A stretch of DNA of 64,000 nucleotides, taken from contig JARHZA010000001.1 of the NCBI GenBank assembly GCA_029258375.1, forward strand, positions 1 to 64,000. Direction: 5' to 3'. Origin of the DNA: Eubacterium sp. Its GTDB lineage: Bacteria; Bacillota; Clostridia; Oscillospirales; Acutalibacteraceae. Positions 1-9,089 of this stretch are shown here, piece by piece (position 1 is the stretch's first letter; each line of letters opens with the position of its first letter). A program made the position numbers and the translations under genes. The notes beneath the pieces were generated by a model that was given only the letters and a program-made list of their open reading frames with translations, was not told where the DNA came from and searched no databases.

Positions 1-551
1 GCTGGCAAACTATTAACAACCAAAAGCACTACTTTACTGAATCAGGTGCTATGATTACAGGCTGGCGTTACATTGATAACATTTGGTACTGGTTCAATAG
101 TGAAGGTGTAATGCAAACTGGTTGGCAAACAATTAACGGTCAAAAATACTACTTCAACGAAAAAGGCGAAATGTTACTTGGTTGGCAAGTAATGAACCAC
201 AAATGGTATTATTTTGATAATTCAGGCGCAATGGTAAAAGGTTGGCTTGAACAAGGTGGAAATAAATACTGGCTTGATGAAAATGGCGTTATGGCAATTG
301 GGCTTACTGTTATAGACGGTGAAAAATATTTCTTTAACAGTTCTGGCGTTATGATTACCGGTTGGCGTTATATTGATAATAACTGGTACTGGTTTGAAAG
401 TTCAGGCATTATGAAAACTGGCTGGAAAACAATAAATAATGCAACTTATTACTTCCTTGCTGGTGGTGATATGGCTTTAGGTAAAGCAGAAATTGACGGC
501 GTTATTTATGACTTTGGTGATGACGGAATATTACGTGGCCCTATAAAATAA
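1..551 (+). CDS. Cell-wall-binding repeat protein, C-terminal part (5' end outside window)
   Basis: The reading frame is open from base 3, so the gene starts left of the window and only its last ~182 residues are seen. They are about eight tandem ~20-residue modules built on an aromatic core (WYWF, KYYF, WYYF, KYWL, KYFF), then a Gly-x-Met turn and a Gly-Trp pair. This is the choline/glucan-binding (CW_binding_1-type) repeat, which holds secreted enzymes to cell-wall polymers. Two repeats (from 51 and from 351) are nearly identical in DNA as well. The catalytic part lies off the window, so no activity can be named. The L,D-transpeptidase at 25.1-26.1 kb has the same kind of repeat. A strong hairpin terminator follows the stop codon. 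Confidence 0.85.
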   Translation, partial: WQTINNQKHYFTESGAMITGWRYIDNIWYWFNSEGVMQTGWQTINGQKYYFNEKGEMLLGWQVMNHKWYYFDNSGAMVKGWLEQGGNKYWLDENGVMAIGLTVIDGEKYFFNSSGVMITGWRYIDNNWYWFESSGIMKTGWKTINNATYYFLAGGDMALGKAEIDGVIYDFGDDGILRGPIK

Positions 552-556
552 AAACA

Positions 557-588
557 AAAAGCAGAGAATTTTTACATTCTCTGCTTTT
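557..588 (+). terminator. Rho-independent terminator after the repeat protein
   Basis: A 12-bp perfect stem (AAAAGCAGAGAA with TTCTCTGCTTTT) closes an 8-base loop and ends in T residues. It starts six bases after the stop codon at 551. Confidence 0.85.
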
Positions 589-604
589 ATTATGCAAAAA
601 AATA

Positions 605-629
605 AAGCCTGACTTAAAAAGTCAGGCTT
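605..629 (-). terminator. Terminator of pckG
   Basis: AAGCCTGAC and GTCAGGCTT pair around a 7-base loop just after the pckG stop codon. Read on the minus strand the stem runs into a T-rich stretch (the complement of the A-run near 596-603). Confidence 0.8.
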
Positions 630-643
630 ATATTATTTAGAAA

Positions 644-2425
644 TTATTTCTCAAGGTTTTCTTTTACAGTTTGAAGTTCATCTTCAAGTTCTTTTGGAAG
701 AGCATCGCCAAATTTAGCGTAAAGTTCTTCTACACCCTTAAGTTCTTCTTCCCAAGCATCTTTGTCAACGTCAAGAATGTTAGCAACATCTTCTGTTGTA
801 ATATCAAGACCTTCAACGTTGATGTCTTTAGCGTATGGAAGGTAACCGATAGCTGTTTCTTGAGCATCTACCTTACCGTCGCAACGGTCGATAATCCAAT
901 CAAGAACACGAAGGTTATCACCAAATCCTGGCCATAAGAAGTGACCTTCATCATCTTTACGGAACCAGTTAACGTTAAAGATTTTTGGAGCTTTTTCAGG
1001 ATCAAGAGTTTCACCAATTTCGATCCAGTGTTTCCAGTAGTCACCCATATTGTAACCACAGAATGGAAGCATAGCCATAGGGTCACGACGAACAACACCT
1101 ACTGCACCTGTTGCTGCAGCTGTTGTTTCTGAGCCCATGATTGAACCTACGAATACACCGTGGTTCCAGCTCTTTGATTGATATACAAGTGGAGTAAGTT
1201 TAGCACGACGACCGCCGAATACGATTGCAGAAATTGGAACACCTTGTGGGTTTTCAAATTCTGAAGAAATGCAAGGGCAGTTTGTTGCAGGTGCTGTAAA
1301 TCTTGAGTTTGGATGAGCACCTTTTTCTGATGATTCTTGACCATTCCAAGGGTTACCCTTCCAGTCAATAGCGTTTGTTGGAGCTGGCTTATCAAGACCT
1401 TCCCACCAAACTGTGTTATCATCAAGATCGTGACAAACGTTTGTGAAGATTGTTCCGCTCATTGTTGATTTAAGAGCGTTTGGATTTGACTTCATATTTG
1501 TACCAGGAGCTACACCGAAGAAACCATTTTCTGGGTTGATAGCATAAAGACGACCGTCTTCACCTTTACGGATCCAAGAAATATCGTCACCTACGCACCA
1601 AACTTTGTAGCCTTTTTTAGCATAGCCTTCTGGTGGAATAAGCATAGCAAGGTTTGTTTTACCGCAAGCACTTGGGAATGCAGCACAGATATACTTAACT
1701 TCGCCGTCTGGTTTTTCAAGACCAAGAATAAGCATATGTTCAGCTTGCCACATTTCTTGTTTACCAAGATATGATGCTATACGAAGAGCAAAACATTTTT
1801 TACCAAGAAGAACGTTACCGCCGTAAGCTGAGTTAACAGAGATAATTGTGTTGTCTTCTGGGAATTGGCAGATCCATCTGTTTTCAGGATCTACATCACA
1901 TTTACAGTGCATACCACGAACCCAGTCGTTTGAATCGCCAAGAACATCAAGAACTTTTTGACCAACTCTTGTCATAATGTTCATATTAAGAACAACGTAG
2001 ATTGAGTCTGTGATTTCGATACCGATTTTTGAAAGAGGAGAACCAACAGGACCCATTGAGTAAGGAATAATGTACATTGTTCTTCCTTCGTATGAACCTG
2101 CTGCAATTTTATAAAGCATATCGTATGCTTTTGAAGGTTCCATCCAGTGGTTTGTTGGACCAGCGTCTTTTTCTTCTCTTGAGCAGATAAGAGTTCTGTC
2201 TTCTACACGAGCAACGTCGTTTTCTGCTGTTCTGTGAAGATAACAATCTGGAAGTAAATCCTCATTAAGTTTAATCATTTCGCCTGTTTCAACAGCTTCT
2301 TTTTTAAGAGCAGCAATTTGATCTGCAGAACCGTCGATCCAAACAATGTTAGATGGCTTAAGAAGTTCAACTTTTTCATCAAGCCAATCAAGGAGTGACT
2401 TGTTTTTTGTGAATGTTGTTTCCAT
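644..2425 (-). CDS. pckG: Phosphoenolpyruvate carboxykinase (GTP)
   Basis: 593 aa, the usual length of GTP-dependent PEPCK. It interconverts oxaloacetate + GTP with PEP + CO2 + GDP in the cytoplasm. The P-loop kinase-1a motif FPSACGKTNLAM (about residue 250) and the following GDDISW segment are diagnostic of the GTP family and differ from the ATP-type pckA common in Firmicutes. NSRF and the C-terminal FGDNLRVL region are also present. The ATG has a good ribosome site (AAAGGAG, 8 bases upstream). The gene stands alone between its own promoter and terminator. In an anaerobe the enzyme may run in the PEP-carboxylating direction; that is inference. Confidence 0.97.
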   Translation of the reverse strand: METTFTKNKSLLDWLDEKVELLKPSNIVWIDGSADQIAALKKEAVETGEMIKLNEDLLPDCYLHRTAENDVARVEDRTLICSREEKDAGPTNHWMEPSKAYDMLYKIAAGSYEGRTMYIIPYSMGPVGSPLSKIGIEITDSIYVVLNMNIMTRVGQKVLDVLGDSNDWVRGMHCKCDVDPENRWICQFPEDNTIISVNSAYGGNVLLGKKCFALRIASYLGKQEMWQAEHMLILGLEKPDGEVKYICAAFPSACGKTNLAMLIPPEGYAKKGYKVWCVGDDISWIRKGEDGRLYAINPENGFFGVAPGTNMKSNPNALKSTMSGTIFTNVCHDLDDNTVWWEGLDKPAPTNAIDWKGNPWNGQESSEKGAHPNSRFTAPATNCPCISSEFENPQGVPISAIVFGGRRAKLTPLVYQSKSWNHGVFVGSIMGSETTAAATGAVGVVRRDPMAMLPFCGYNMGDYWKHWIEIGETLDPEKAPKIFNVNWFRKDDEGHFLWPGFGDNLRVLDWIIDRCDGKVDAQETAIGYLPYAKDINVEGLDITTEDVANILDVDKDAWEEELKGVEELYAKFGDALPKELEDELQTVKENLEK

Positions 2426-2464
2426 ATTTTATTCTCCTTTATATTATAGAATACTGAGTTAAAG

Positions 2465-2499
2465 TGATGAAAAAAACAATAGTACCGCAATTTTCATCA
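2465..2499 (-). promoter_or_regulatory. Hairpin in the pckG leader
   Basis: TGATGAAAA at 2465-2473 pairs perfectly with TTTTCATCA at 2491-2499 around a 17-base loop. It lies between the proposed promoter and the ribosome site. No T-run follows, so it is not a normal terminator. A role in mRNA stability or control is possible but unproven. Confidence 0.35.
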
Positions 2500-2504
2500 T
2501 TCTT

Positions 2505-2532
2505 ATTATATCAAAATAAACTTAAATTTCAA
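2505..2532 (-). promoter_or_regulatory. Sigma-A promoter of pckG
   Basis: On the minus strand TTGAAA is followed after 16 bases by a perfect TATAAT. This places the start about 75 bases before the pckG ATG. Confidence 0.6.
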
Positions 2533-2553
2533 TAGGCATAATGTATATTTTGT

Positions 2554-3567
2554 TTAAAAGTTAACATTGTCAATTGGCATAGTTGCATAAGCATTAAGGT
2601 CTGCATCTGCTTTTACACCTGCTACAAATTCGTAATAACCCTGAGCAGCAACCATTGCTCCATTATCGCCACAATATTTAAGTTCTGGCAAAAACAACTG
2701 CCACTTATGTTTTTGACATAATTTTTCACATTCGCTGCGAAGAAGTGAGTTTGCAGAAACACCGCCTGCAAGAACTATTTTATTATACCCAAAATCCTTT
2801 GCAACTTTTTCAAGATTTGAAACAAGGCAGCCTACAACATTTTTTTGAAATGATGCTGCAAGATCTTTAATATTTATTTCTTCACCTTTTTGCTGAGAAT
2901 TATGAATTATGTTAATTACAGATGTTTTTAACCCACTAAATGAAAAATCATAAGGTGCACCGTCTACTCTTGGATGAGGAAAAGCAAACGCATCTGCATT
3001 ACCGTCTTTGCTAATTTTATCTATACTAATTCCACCAGGATACGGAAGTCCCATAGAACGGCCTGCCTTATCAAGCGCCTCGCCTGCTGCATCATCACGA
3101 GTTTTACCAATAATTTTATAATCTGTGTAACTATTTACTGCAACTATATGAGAGTGACCTCCACTTACAACAAGGCATAAAAACGGAGGTTCAACATCTG
3201 AAGTTAAATAATTTGATGCAATATGTGAGCGAAGATGATGAACAGGAACAAGTGGTTTTCCTGTTGCCTCTGCAAGACCTTTTGCAAAGTTAACACCAAC
3301 AAGAAGTGCACCTATTAAACCCGGTGCAAAAGTTACGGCTACTGCATCAATATCTTCCATAGTGCAATTTGCAGTTTCAAGCGCCTCTTTAACAACGCCA
3401 CTAATTGATTCTGCATGACGTCGAGATGCAATTTCAGGAACTACGCCACCATATAACTTATGCTCATCAAGTGATGTTGCAATAATATTTGATTTTACAA
3501 TTCTTCCGTCCTCAACAACTGCTGCTGCAGTTTCATCACAAGAGGACTCAATTCCAAGTATTTTCAT
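2554..3567 (-). CDS. tsaD: tRNA N6-adenosine threonylcarbamoyltransferase TsaD
   Basis: 337 aa, the normal TsaD/Gcp length. It transfers threonylcarbamoyl from TC-AMP to A37 of ANN-decoding tRNAs (t6A), with TsaB and TsaE. Visible hallmarks are the N-terminal ESSCDETAAAVV, the metal-binding H-x3-H in VHHLRSHIASN, the VSGGHSH loop and the C-terminal CGDNGAMVA. The ribosome site AAGGA precedes the ATG. Next upstream is rimI, the usual neighbour of tsaD. The partner that makes TC-AMP is encoded in this window too, as the tsaC domain of the fusion at 34.3-35.8 kb. Confidence 0.97.
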   Translation of the reverse strand: MKILGIESSCDETAAAVVEDGRIVKSNIIATSLDEHKLYGGVVPEIASRRHAESISGVVKEALETANCTMEDIDAVAVTFAPGLIGALLVGVNFAKGLAEATGKPLVPVHHLRSHIASNYLTSDVEPPFLCLVVSGGHSHIVAVNSYTDYKIIGKTRDDAAGEALDKAGRSMGLPYPGGISIDKISKDGNADAFAFPHPRVDGAPYDFSFSGLKTSVINIIHNSQQKGEEINIKDLAASFQKNVVGCLVSNLEKVAKDFGYNKIVLAGGVSANSLLRSECEKLCQKHKWQLFLPELKYCGDNGAMVAAQGYYEFVAGVKADADLNAYATMPIDNVNF

Positions 3568-3629
3568 ATTTATTATCCTTAAAAAATTTGTTTTTTATTT
3601 TCAAAACTAAACTTTTTATAGTTTATAGT

Positions 3630-4070
3630 TTAGATAAACTCTTTTTTCATCAAAACAGCGTTTTCTGTTGGGTTTGAATAATAATTTTTACGAACTCCAA
3701 GTTCTTCAAAGCCAAGTGATTTATAAAGTGCTTTTGCTGGCAAATTATGTTCCCTTACATCAAGAAATATTGCATCTAAATTTTCTTTAAAACTTTCGTT
3801 TAAAAGTTTTTTTGCAATTCCAAAACGTCTAAACTCAGGCAAAACTGCAACTCTTGCAATATCCCCTTCGTTGCAAACAACATAAAGGCCAACATAACCA
3901 ACTACTTTTTCGTTTTGAATTGCAACATAAAAATGTGCGCATTTATTGTTAAGTTCTTCACTAAGTTCTACTTCTGTCCACGGAGTACCAAAACATAATT
4001 GTTCAACAGTTGCCACATCTTTTATATGTTCTGCTGAAAACTTTTTTATTTCAATATCAGTGTGCGTCAT
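3630..4070 (-). CDS. rimI: Ribosomal-protein alanine N-acetyltransferase RimI family
   Basis: 146 aa GNAT-fold acetyltransferase. The acetyl-CoA pyrophosphate loop is seen as RRFGIAKKLL (about residue 80), followed by FLDVREHNLPAKALYKSLGFEELGVRKNYY, the characteristic RimI C-terminal motif region. It should acetylate the N-terminal alanine of S18 or another protein. Its ATG overlaps the 3' end of polA by 14 bases, so it is translationally coupled to polA, and tsaD follows 62 bases later. Substrate specificity is inferred from family and context. Confidence 0.9.
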   Translation of the reverse strand: MTHTDIEIKKFSAEHIKDVATVEQLCFGTPWTEVELSEELNNKCAHFYVAIQNEKVVGYVGLYVVCNEGDIARVAVLPEFRRFGIAKKLLNESFKENLDAIFLDVREHNLPAKALYKSLGFEELGVRKNYYSNPTENAVLMKKEFI

Positions 4071-6651
4071 ACCAAGTTTTACCGATTTTGCCGTCTGCTA
4101 AAAGTTTTACTTTCATTTTGCAGGCATTTTCCATTTCTTCTGTAACTATTTTAAGTGCCTTATCTGCCTCTTCTTCTGGTGCTTCAACAATAAGTTCATC
4201 GTGTACCTGAAGAATTAAGCGAGATTCCATATTTTCTTTTTGTAGGCGTTCATCAGTTTTTATCATTGCAATTTTAATAATATCTGCAGCTGTACCTTGA
4301 ATTGGCATATTTCTTGCAACACGTTCACCAAATGCTTTAAGCATATGATTGCTTGATGCAAGTTCAGGAAGATAACGGCGACGTTTAAACAGAGTTTCTG
4401 AGTAACCCTTATCTTTTGCCTTTTCAATCATTTTGTTCATATAAGCTGCAACGCCACTGTAATGATTTAAGTAACCATCTATATATTCTTTAGCCTCTTT
4501 GTTAGTAACACCAATATCTTTTGCAAGGCTAAAAGCACCAATACCATAAACAATACCAAAATTAACAGCCTTTGCTCTTGAACGAAGAATAGGTGTAACC
4601 ATTTCTGGTGGAAGACCAAAAACTTGTGATGCAGTTGCACGGTGAATATCTTCATTGTTGTTAAATGCGTCTATCATATTTTTATCGTCTGCAAGGTCTG
4701 CAAGAACACGAAGTTCAATTTGGCTATAATCGGCATCAACAAGCACTTTGCCCTCACTGGCACGGAAAAATCTTCTCATCTCTCTGCCAAGTTCTGTTCT
4801 TATAGGAATATTTTGAAGGTTTGGTTCAAGTGAAGAAATTCTGCCAGTTCTTGTTTCAACTTGGTTAAACGATGTGTGTATTCTGCCATCTTCTCTAATA
4901 ACTTTGATAAGTCCATCACAATAAGTAGACTTTAGTTTTGCAAGACTTCTGTATTCAAGAACAAGTGAAACAATAGGATAATTTGGAGCAAGTTCCTCAA
5001 GAATTTCTGCTTTTGTTGAATAACCACTCTTAGTTTTCTTTTTGCAAGGTATTCCCATATCTTCAAAAAGAACCACACCAAGTTGTTTTGGAGAATTTAT
5101 GTTAAATTCTGTGCCTGCTTCTTTATAAATTTCTTTAGTTAATTCATTTAAGCGAACAGATAAATTTTTTCCAAAAGATTCAATTCCGTCTTTATCTGCC
5201 TCAAAACCTTTTATTTCCATTCTGCCAAGAACTCTTGCAAGTGGCAGTTCAATATCTTTTAAAAGATTATCTTGCTCTGCATCAACAAGAAGTTTATCTG
5301 TTTTTTCAAAAAGTGATTTTAAAACAGACGCATAAAGAACCTCTTCTTCACTTTGGCCAAGTTCGTTTAAAAATTCTGGAATAGTAACACCATATTCAAG
5401 GCATAAATGTTCAATAGAATAGTTTGAATCTGAAGGACGTAAAAGATATGCAGAAAGCATTAAATCGCCTGCTACATTTTTGCAGTCTATTCCAAGTTCA
5501 TCTGCAAGACGATGAAGATATTTTGTGTTATAACTATACTTTTTAACATCACTTTCAAAGAATTTTAAAATAAAGTCTTTGTAGTTTTCTGCAAATGAAG
5601 GCAACACAACAATTTCATCGCCAAATGCAAAATAAATATCTGTTATTGAATCATCAACAATATTCGGATAGAAAAACACACTTTCACTATCAATTTTTTC
5701 AAAAAGATTATTTGCGTCATTGCAAACTGTTTTAGTGATTTTTCTTTCTTTTTCTTCTACCTTTTCAACTTTTGCATCATTTCTATCAAGGTCAAATTTA
5801 TCAATAAGGCTAAAAAGTTCAAGTCTTGCAAATTCAGCAGCAACAAGTGCTTTATCTCCACCTGTAACAACGTAAGAATTTATATCTGTGTCAACTGGTG
5901 CATTAGTTCTAATTGTGCCAAGATCAAGTGAAAGATATGCCTTATCTTTATCTTTACGAAGTTTTTCACGAACGCCTTTTTTTATATCTATTTCATCAAG
6001 GTTTTCATAAATATAATCAATAGTATTAAATCTTTGAATAAGATCAAGTGCAGTTTTAGCACCAACACCTGCAACACCAGGAATATTATCACTTGAATCG
6101 CCCTGAAGTGCTTTTACCTGAATAAGTGCCTCTGGAGTTATGCCATATTCTTCCATAATTGCAGTTTCATCATATATATCTGTTGCGGCTTGACCTGCTT
6201 TTGTTCTTGCAAGAAGAACTTTAACTCCGCCGTGTGCAAGTTGAAGCGAATCACGGTCACCAGTTGCAATAAAGCACTCATCGCCATTTTTACGGCAAGC
6301 TTCTGCAAGAGTTCCTAAAATATCGTCTGCCTCCCAACCCTCTTGTTCAAGGATTTTATAGCCAAGACCTTTAAGAATTTCTTTTAAAACTGGCATTTGC
6401 TGACGAAGTTCATCTGGCATACCTTTTCTGCCAGCCTTATATTCATCATACATTTTATGCCTAAATGTTGGGGCGTGCAAATCAAATGCAACTGCAACGG
6501 CATCCGGATTACAAATATCTTTTAATTTTAAAAGAATATTTAAAAAGCCGTAAATTGCGTTTGTATAATATCCGCTTTTAGTGGAAAGAGCCTTAATTCC
6601 GTAAAACGCACGGTTTACAATGCTATTTCCGTCAAGCACAAGTAATCTCAT
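4057..6651 (-). CDS. polA: DNA polymerase I
   Basis: 864 aa from the ATG at 6651, which has GAGAGG eight bases upstream; a TTG 15 bases earlier is less likely. Domains in order: 5' nuclease (LVLDGNS, then ATGDRDS near residue 135), a 3'-5' exonuclease-like middle, and polymerase with motif A DADYSQIELR, O-helix RSRAKAVNFGIVYG and motif C QVHDELIVEAP. The middle domain lacks the DxE metal-binding motif of the proofreading site (it reads FFYPNIVDD there), so proofreading is probably absent, as in Bacillus-type Pol I. It fills repair and Okazaki gaps and removes RNA primers. It leads the polA-rimI-tsaD group. Confidence 0.97.
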   Translation of the reverse strand: MRLLVLDGNSIVNRAFYGIKALSTKSGYYTNAIYGFLNILLKLKDICNPDAVAVAFDLHAPTFRHKMYDEYKAGRKGMPDELRQQMPVLKEILKGLGYKILEQEGWEADDILGTLAEACRKNGDECFIATGDRDSLQLAHGGVKVLLARTKAGQAATDIYDETAIMEEYGITPEALIQVKALQGDSSDNIPGVAGVGAKTALDLIQRFNTIDYIYENLDEIDIKKGVREKLRKDKDKAYLSLDLGTIRTNAPVDTDINSYVVTGGDKALVAAEFARLELFSLIDKFDLDRNDAKVEKVEEKERKITKTVCNDANNLFEKIDSESVFFYPNIVDDSITDIYFAFGDEIVVLPSFAENYKDFILKFFESDVKKYSYNTKYLHRLADELGIDCKNVAGDLMLSAYLLRPSDSNYSIEHLCLEYGVTIPEFLNELGQSEEEVLYASVLKSLFEKTDKLLVDAEQDNLLKDIELPLARVLGRMEIKGFEADKDGIESFGKNLSVRLNELTKEIYKEAGTEFNINSPKQLGVVLFEDMGIPCKKKTKSGYSTKAEILEELAPNYPIVSLVLEYRSLAKLKSTYCDGLIKVIREDGRIHTSFNQVETRTGRISSLEPNLQNIPIRTELGREMRRFFRASEGKVLVDADYSQIELRVLADLADDKNMIDAFNNNEDIHRATASQVFGLPPEMVTPILRSRAKAVNFGIVYGIGAFSLAKDIGVTNKEAKEYIDGYLNHYSGVAAYMNKMIEKAKDKGYSETLFKRRRYLPELASSNHMLKAFGERVARNMPIQGTAADIIKIAMIKTDERLQKENMESRLILQVHDELIVEAPEEEADKALKIVTEEMENACKMKVKLLADGKIGKTWYDAH

Positions 6652-6733
6652 TTTTTTACCTCTCAAATTATAACAATATTAAAACATCAAATTATTAGTA
6701 GTATACCATATTATTATATAAATTTAAACAAGA

Positions 6734-6765
6734 AAAGCAGAGGCAATTTAATTAACCTCTGCTTT
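6734..6765 (-). terminator. Terminator of the coaX-DUF1015 unit
   Basis: AAAGCAGAGG and CCTCTGCTTT form a 10-bp perfect stem with a 12-base loop, 12 bases after the stop codon at 6778. On the minus strand it is followed by TTCTTGTTT. Confidence 0.75.
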
Positions 6766-6777
6766 AATTTTTTTAAA

Positions 6778-8016
6778 TTAACTTAAATGGTGAATAAAAA
6801 GACCACTTAAAAGTTTTGGTTCAAACCAAGTAGATTTTGGCGGCATTATTTCGCCAGCATCTGCAATTGCAATTAAATCGTCAATTGTTGTTGGATACAT
6901 TGAAAACGCAAGTTTCATATCTGTTTTTGCTCTTTTTTCAAGTTCTTTAAGGCCTCTAATACCACCGATAAAATCAATTCTATCGTCATTTTTAGGGTCT
7001 TTAATTCCAAGAATTGGATCAAGCAGATTTTCTTGTAAAATAGAAACATCAAGTCTTGCAACAGGATCGTTTTCGTTAATTATACTTTTCTTTGCTTTAA
7101 GAGAATACCACTCTTTATCAAGATACATACCAAAAGTGTGCTTTTCACTTGGTCTAAATTGCTCTTCTTCTTTTTTGATTTCAAACTTTTCAAAAACTCT
7201 GCTAAGAAATTCATCAGATGACATACCGTTTAAATCTTTAACGACACGGTTATAATCCATAATTTCAAGTTCTTCATCAGGAAAAGCAACTGCAAGAAAA
7301 TAGTTAAATTCTTCATCGCCTGTATAGTTAGGATTTTGTTCACGATACATTTGACCAACTTTAACGGCAGAGGCACATCTGTGGTGACCGTCTGCAATAT
7401 AAAGTGAAGAAACATTTTCAAAAAGTGAAGATAATTTATTTATAACTTCAGCATCATCTATAACCCAAACTGTTTGTTTAACATCGTCTGCAACAAAATT
7501 GTAAACAGGTTCATTTTCATTCATCCAAAGTGAAATAATCATATTGATAGATGATTTTTTTCTATAAGTTAAAAAAATAGGCCCAGTATTTGCATTAGTT
7601 GTGCTAACGTGTCTAATTCTATCTTGCTCTTTTTTAGCAAGTGTTTTTTCGTGTTTTTTAATAACGTTATTTACATAGTCATCAATAGACGCACAACCAA
7701 CAATACCAACCTGAGAACGTCCATTCATCACTTGTCTATAAATATAAAGGCAAGGTGTTTTATCTTGAATTAAAGCACCTGTATTTTCAAGTGCTAAAAG
7801 ATTTTCTTTTGCCTTTTCGTAAACTTCATCAGAATATAAATCCGTTCCAAGAGGAAGATCTATTTCAGCTTTATCAACGTGAAGAAAAGAAAGAGAATTG
7901 CCTTTTACCATTTCCCTTGCTTCTTCTGTGCTCATAACATCATATGGAAGAGCAGGTATAAGCGATTGATTTTGAACTGCTGGGCGATATGCCTTAAATG
8001 CTCTAAAAATTGCCAT
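6778..8016 (-). CDS. DUF1015 family protein
   Basis: 412 aa, full length for DUF1015. The N-terminus (FRAFKAYRP, then LPYDVMS) and the conserved YIADGHHRCASA motif near residue 215 identify the family. The HH in that motif suggests a catalytic or metal site, but the function of the family is not firmly known to me. No signal peptide or membrane segment is seen, so it is cytoplasmic. The gene begins 14 bases after coaX with its own AGAGG site, so the two are likely co-transcribed. In many Clostridia DUF1015 genes sit beside serine biosynthesis genes; that is not so here. Confidence 0.85.
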   Translation of the reverse strand: MAIFRAFKAYRPAVQNQSLIPALPYDVMSTEEAREMVKGNSLSFLHVDKAEIDLPLGTDLYSDEVYEKAKENLLALENTGALIQDKTPCLYIYRQVMNGRSQVGIVGCASIDDYVNNVIKKHEKTLAKKEQDRIRHVSTTNANTGPIFLTYRKKSSINMIISLWMNENEPVYNFVADDVKQTVWVIDDAEVINKLSSLFENVSSLYIADGHHRCASAVKVGQMYREQNPNYTGDEEFNYFLAVAFPDEELEIMDYNRVVKDLNGMSSDEFLSRVFEKFEIKKEEEQFRPSEKHTFGMYLDKEWYSLKAKKSIINENDPVARLDVSILQENLLDPILGIKDPKNDDRIDFIGGIRGLKELEKRAKTDMKLAFSMYPTTIDDLIAIADAGEIMPPKSTWFEPKLLSGLFIHHLS

Positions 8017-8030
8017 ATTTATTAACCTCT

Positions 8031-8789
8031 TTAAACATTTTTTTCATAAATAATTCTTAAACCATCAATAAGTAAATCATCGTCAACAATAACGTCAATA
8101 TCTGTTACCTTTGCTATTGATTCACCTATGCCACCTGTGACAACAACTGTTGCCTTTTCGCCAAGTTCCTTTTCAAATCTTGCAACAAGGCCTTCAAGCA
8201 TTGCAGCTGTTCCAACAACAGAACCGCATTTCATACAATCAATAGTATTTGTGCCAATAAGTTTTGAAGGGGCAGAAATATCAATTTGTGGTAACTGTGC
8301 AGTATCGTTTGACAACGCATTTAAAGCAGTTCTTACACCGCAAAGAATTGCACCACCAACATGTGCACCACTTTTATCAATAACAGATGCAGTTGTTGCA
8401 GTTCCAAAATCAAAAACAATTGCCGGAAGAGGATATTTATTCACAACTGCAACGTCGCCAACAACAATATCAGCACCAAGTTCAGCAGGGTTATCAATTT
8501 TAATATTTAAACCAGTTTTAACACCAGGGCCAACAATAAGTGAATCAACGCCACAAACAACTTTAACACTATTTTTAAGTGTTGTAACAAGTGCAGGAAC
8601 AACACTTGAGATAATTGCGCCATCTACACAAGAAACATTGTTTATATCAAGAAATGTTTTTATTTTCATTGAATATTCAATTTCAGTTTCATAAACATTA
8701 GTTGAAAGTCTACCAGAACAAACAAGTTTATCTCCGTCAAGAACTCCAAGAACTATATTTGTATTTCCAACATCAACTGCAAACAACAT
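8031..8789 (-). CDS. coaX: Type III pantothenate kinase
   Basis: 252 aa, typical of CoaX. It phosphorylates pantothenate, the first step of CoA synthesis. Seen are the ASKHA phosphate-1 loop DVGNTNIVLG at residues 5-14, AELGADIVVG in the middle, the VFDFGTATT phosphate-2 motif and the late VVTGGIGE motif. The ATG has AAGGAG 13 bases upstream, a slightly long spacing. The last CoA step, dephospho-CoA kinase, is encoded in the fusion gene at 34.3 kb. A DUF1015 gene follows. Confidence 0.95.
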   Translation of the reverse strand: MLFAVDVGNTNIVLGVLDGDKLVCSGRLSTNVYETEIEYSMKIKTFLDINNVSCVDGAIISSVVPALVTTLKNSVKVVCGVDSLIVGPGVKTGLNIKIDNPAELGADIVVGDVAVVNKYPLPAIVFDFGTATTASVIDKSGAHVGGAILCGVRTALNALSNDTAQLPQIDISAPSKLIGTNTIDCMKCGSVVGTAAMLEGLVARFEKELGEKATVVVTGGIGESIAKVTDIDVIVDDDLLIDGLRIIYEKNV

Positions 8790-8860
8790 AATATATTACA
8801 ATCTCCTTATAATATTTTCTAAAAAAGTCTTTGCTAAATAGTATATTTTAAAAGCAAAAA

Positions 8861-8902
8861 ACACCATACGTTAGGTATTATAATATATAATCTAAATGGT
8901 GT
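8861..8902 (-). terminator. Hairpin with T-run before coaX
   Basis: ACACCAT and ATGGTGT (with TTAG/CTAA inside) pair around an AT-rich loop. On the minus strand the stem is followed by TTTTTGCTTTT. It looks like a second terminator for the phage cassette or a leader element before coaX. The rest of 8790-9089 is AT-rich and shows no gene. Confidence 0.5.
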
Positions 8903-9038
8903 AAATATGGCAATGTATATAATAAGTGCAAAAAATTACTAAAAAGAATAGTTATTTATAAAATAGTTTAAATTGCTTTACATCATTGTTAATTATTCAT
9001 ATTACTTTGTTAATTTTAATTTTTTATTATAAAAAATC

Positions 9039-9067
9039 AAACCGTTTACTGTAAAAAGCAAACGGTT
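9039..9067 (-). terminator. Terminator at the end of the phage cassette
   Basis: AACCGTTT and AAACGGTT pair around a 13-base loop. On the minus strand the stem is followed by GATTTTTTAT. It lies 23 bases after the last phage stop codon. Confidence 0.8.
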
Positions 9068-9089
9068 TTTTGTTATATTTAAAATTATT

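Noticed and set aside
8128..8694. 188-codon plus-strand frame
   Set aside because: It lies wholly inside coaX on the other strand; the coaX motifs are clear and the frame has no ribosome site.
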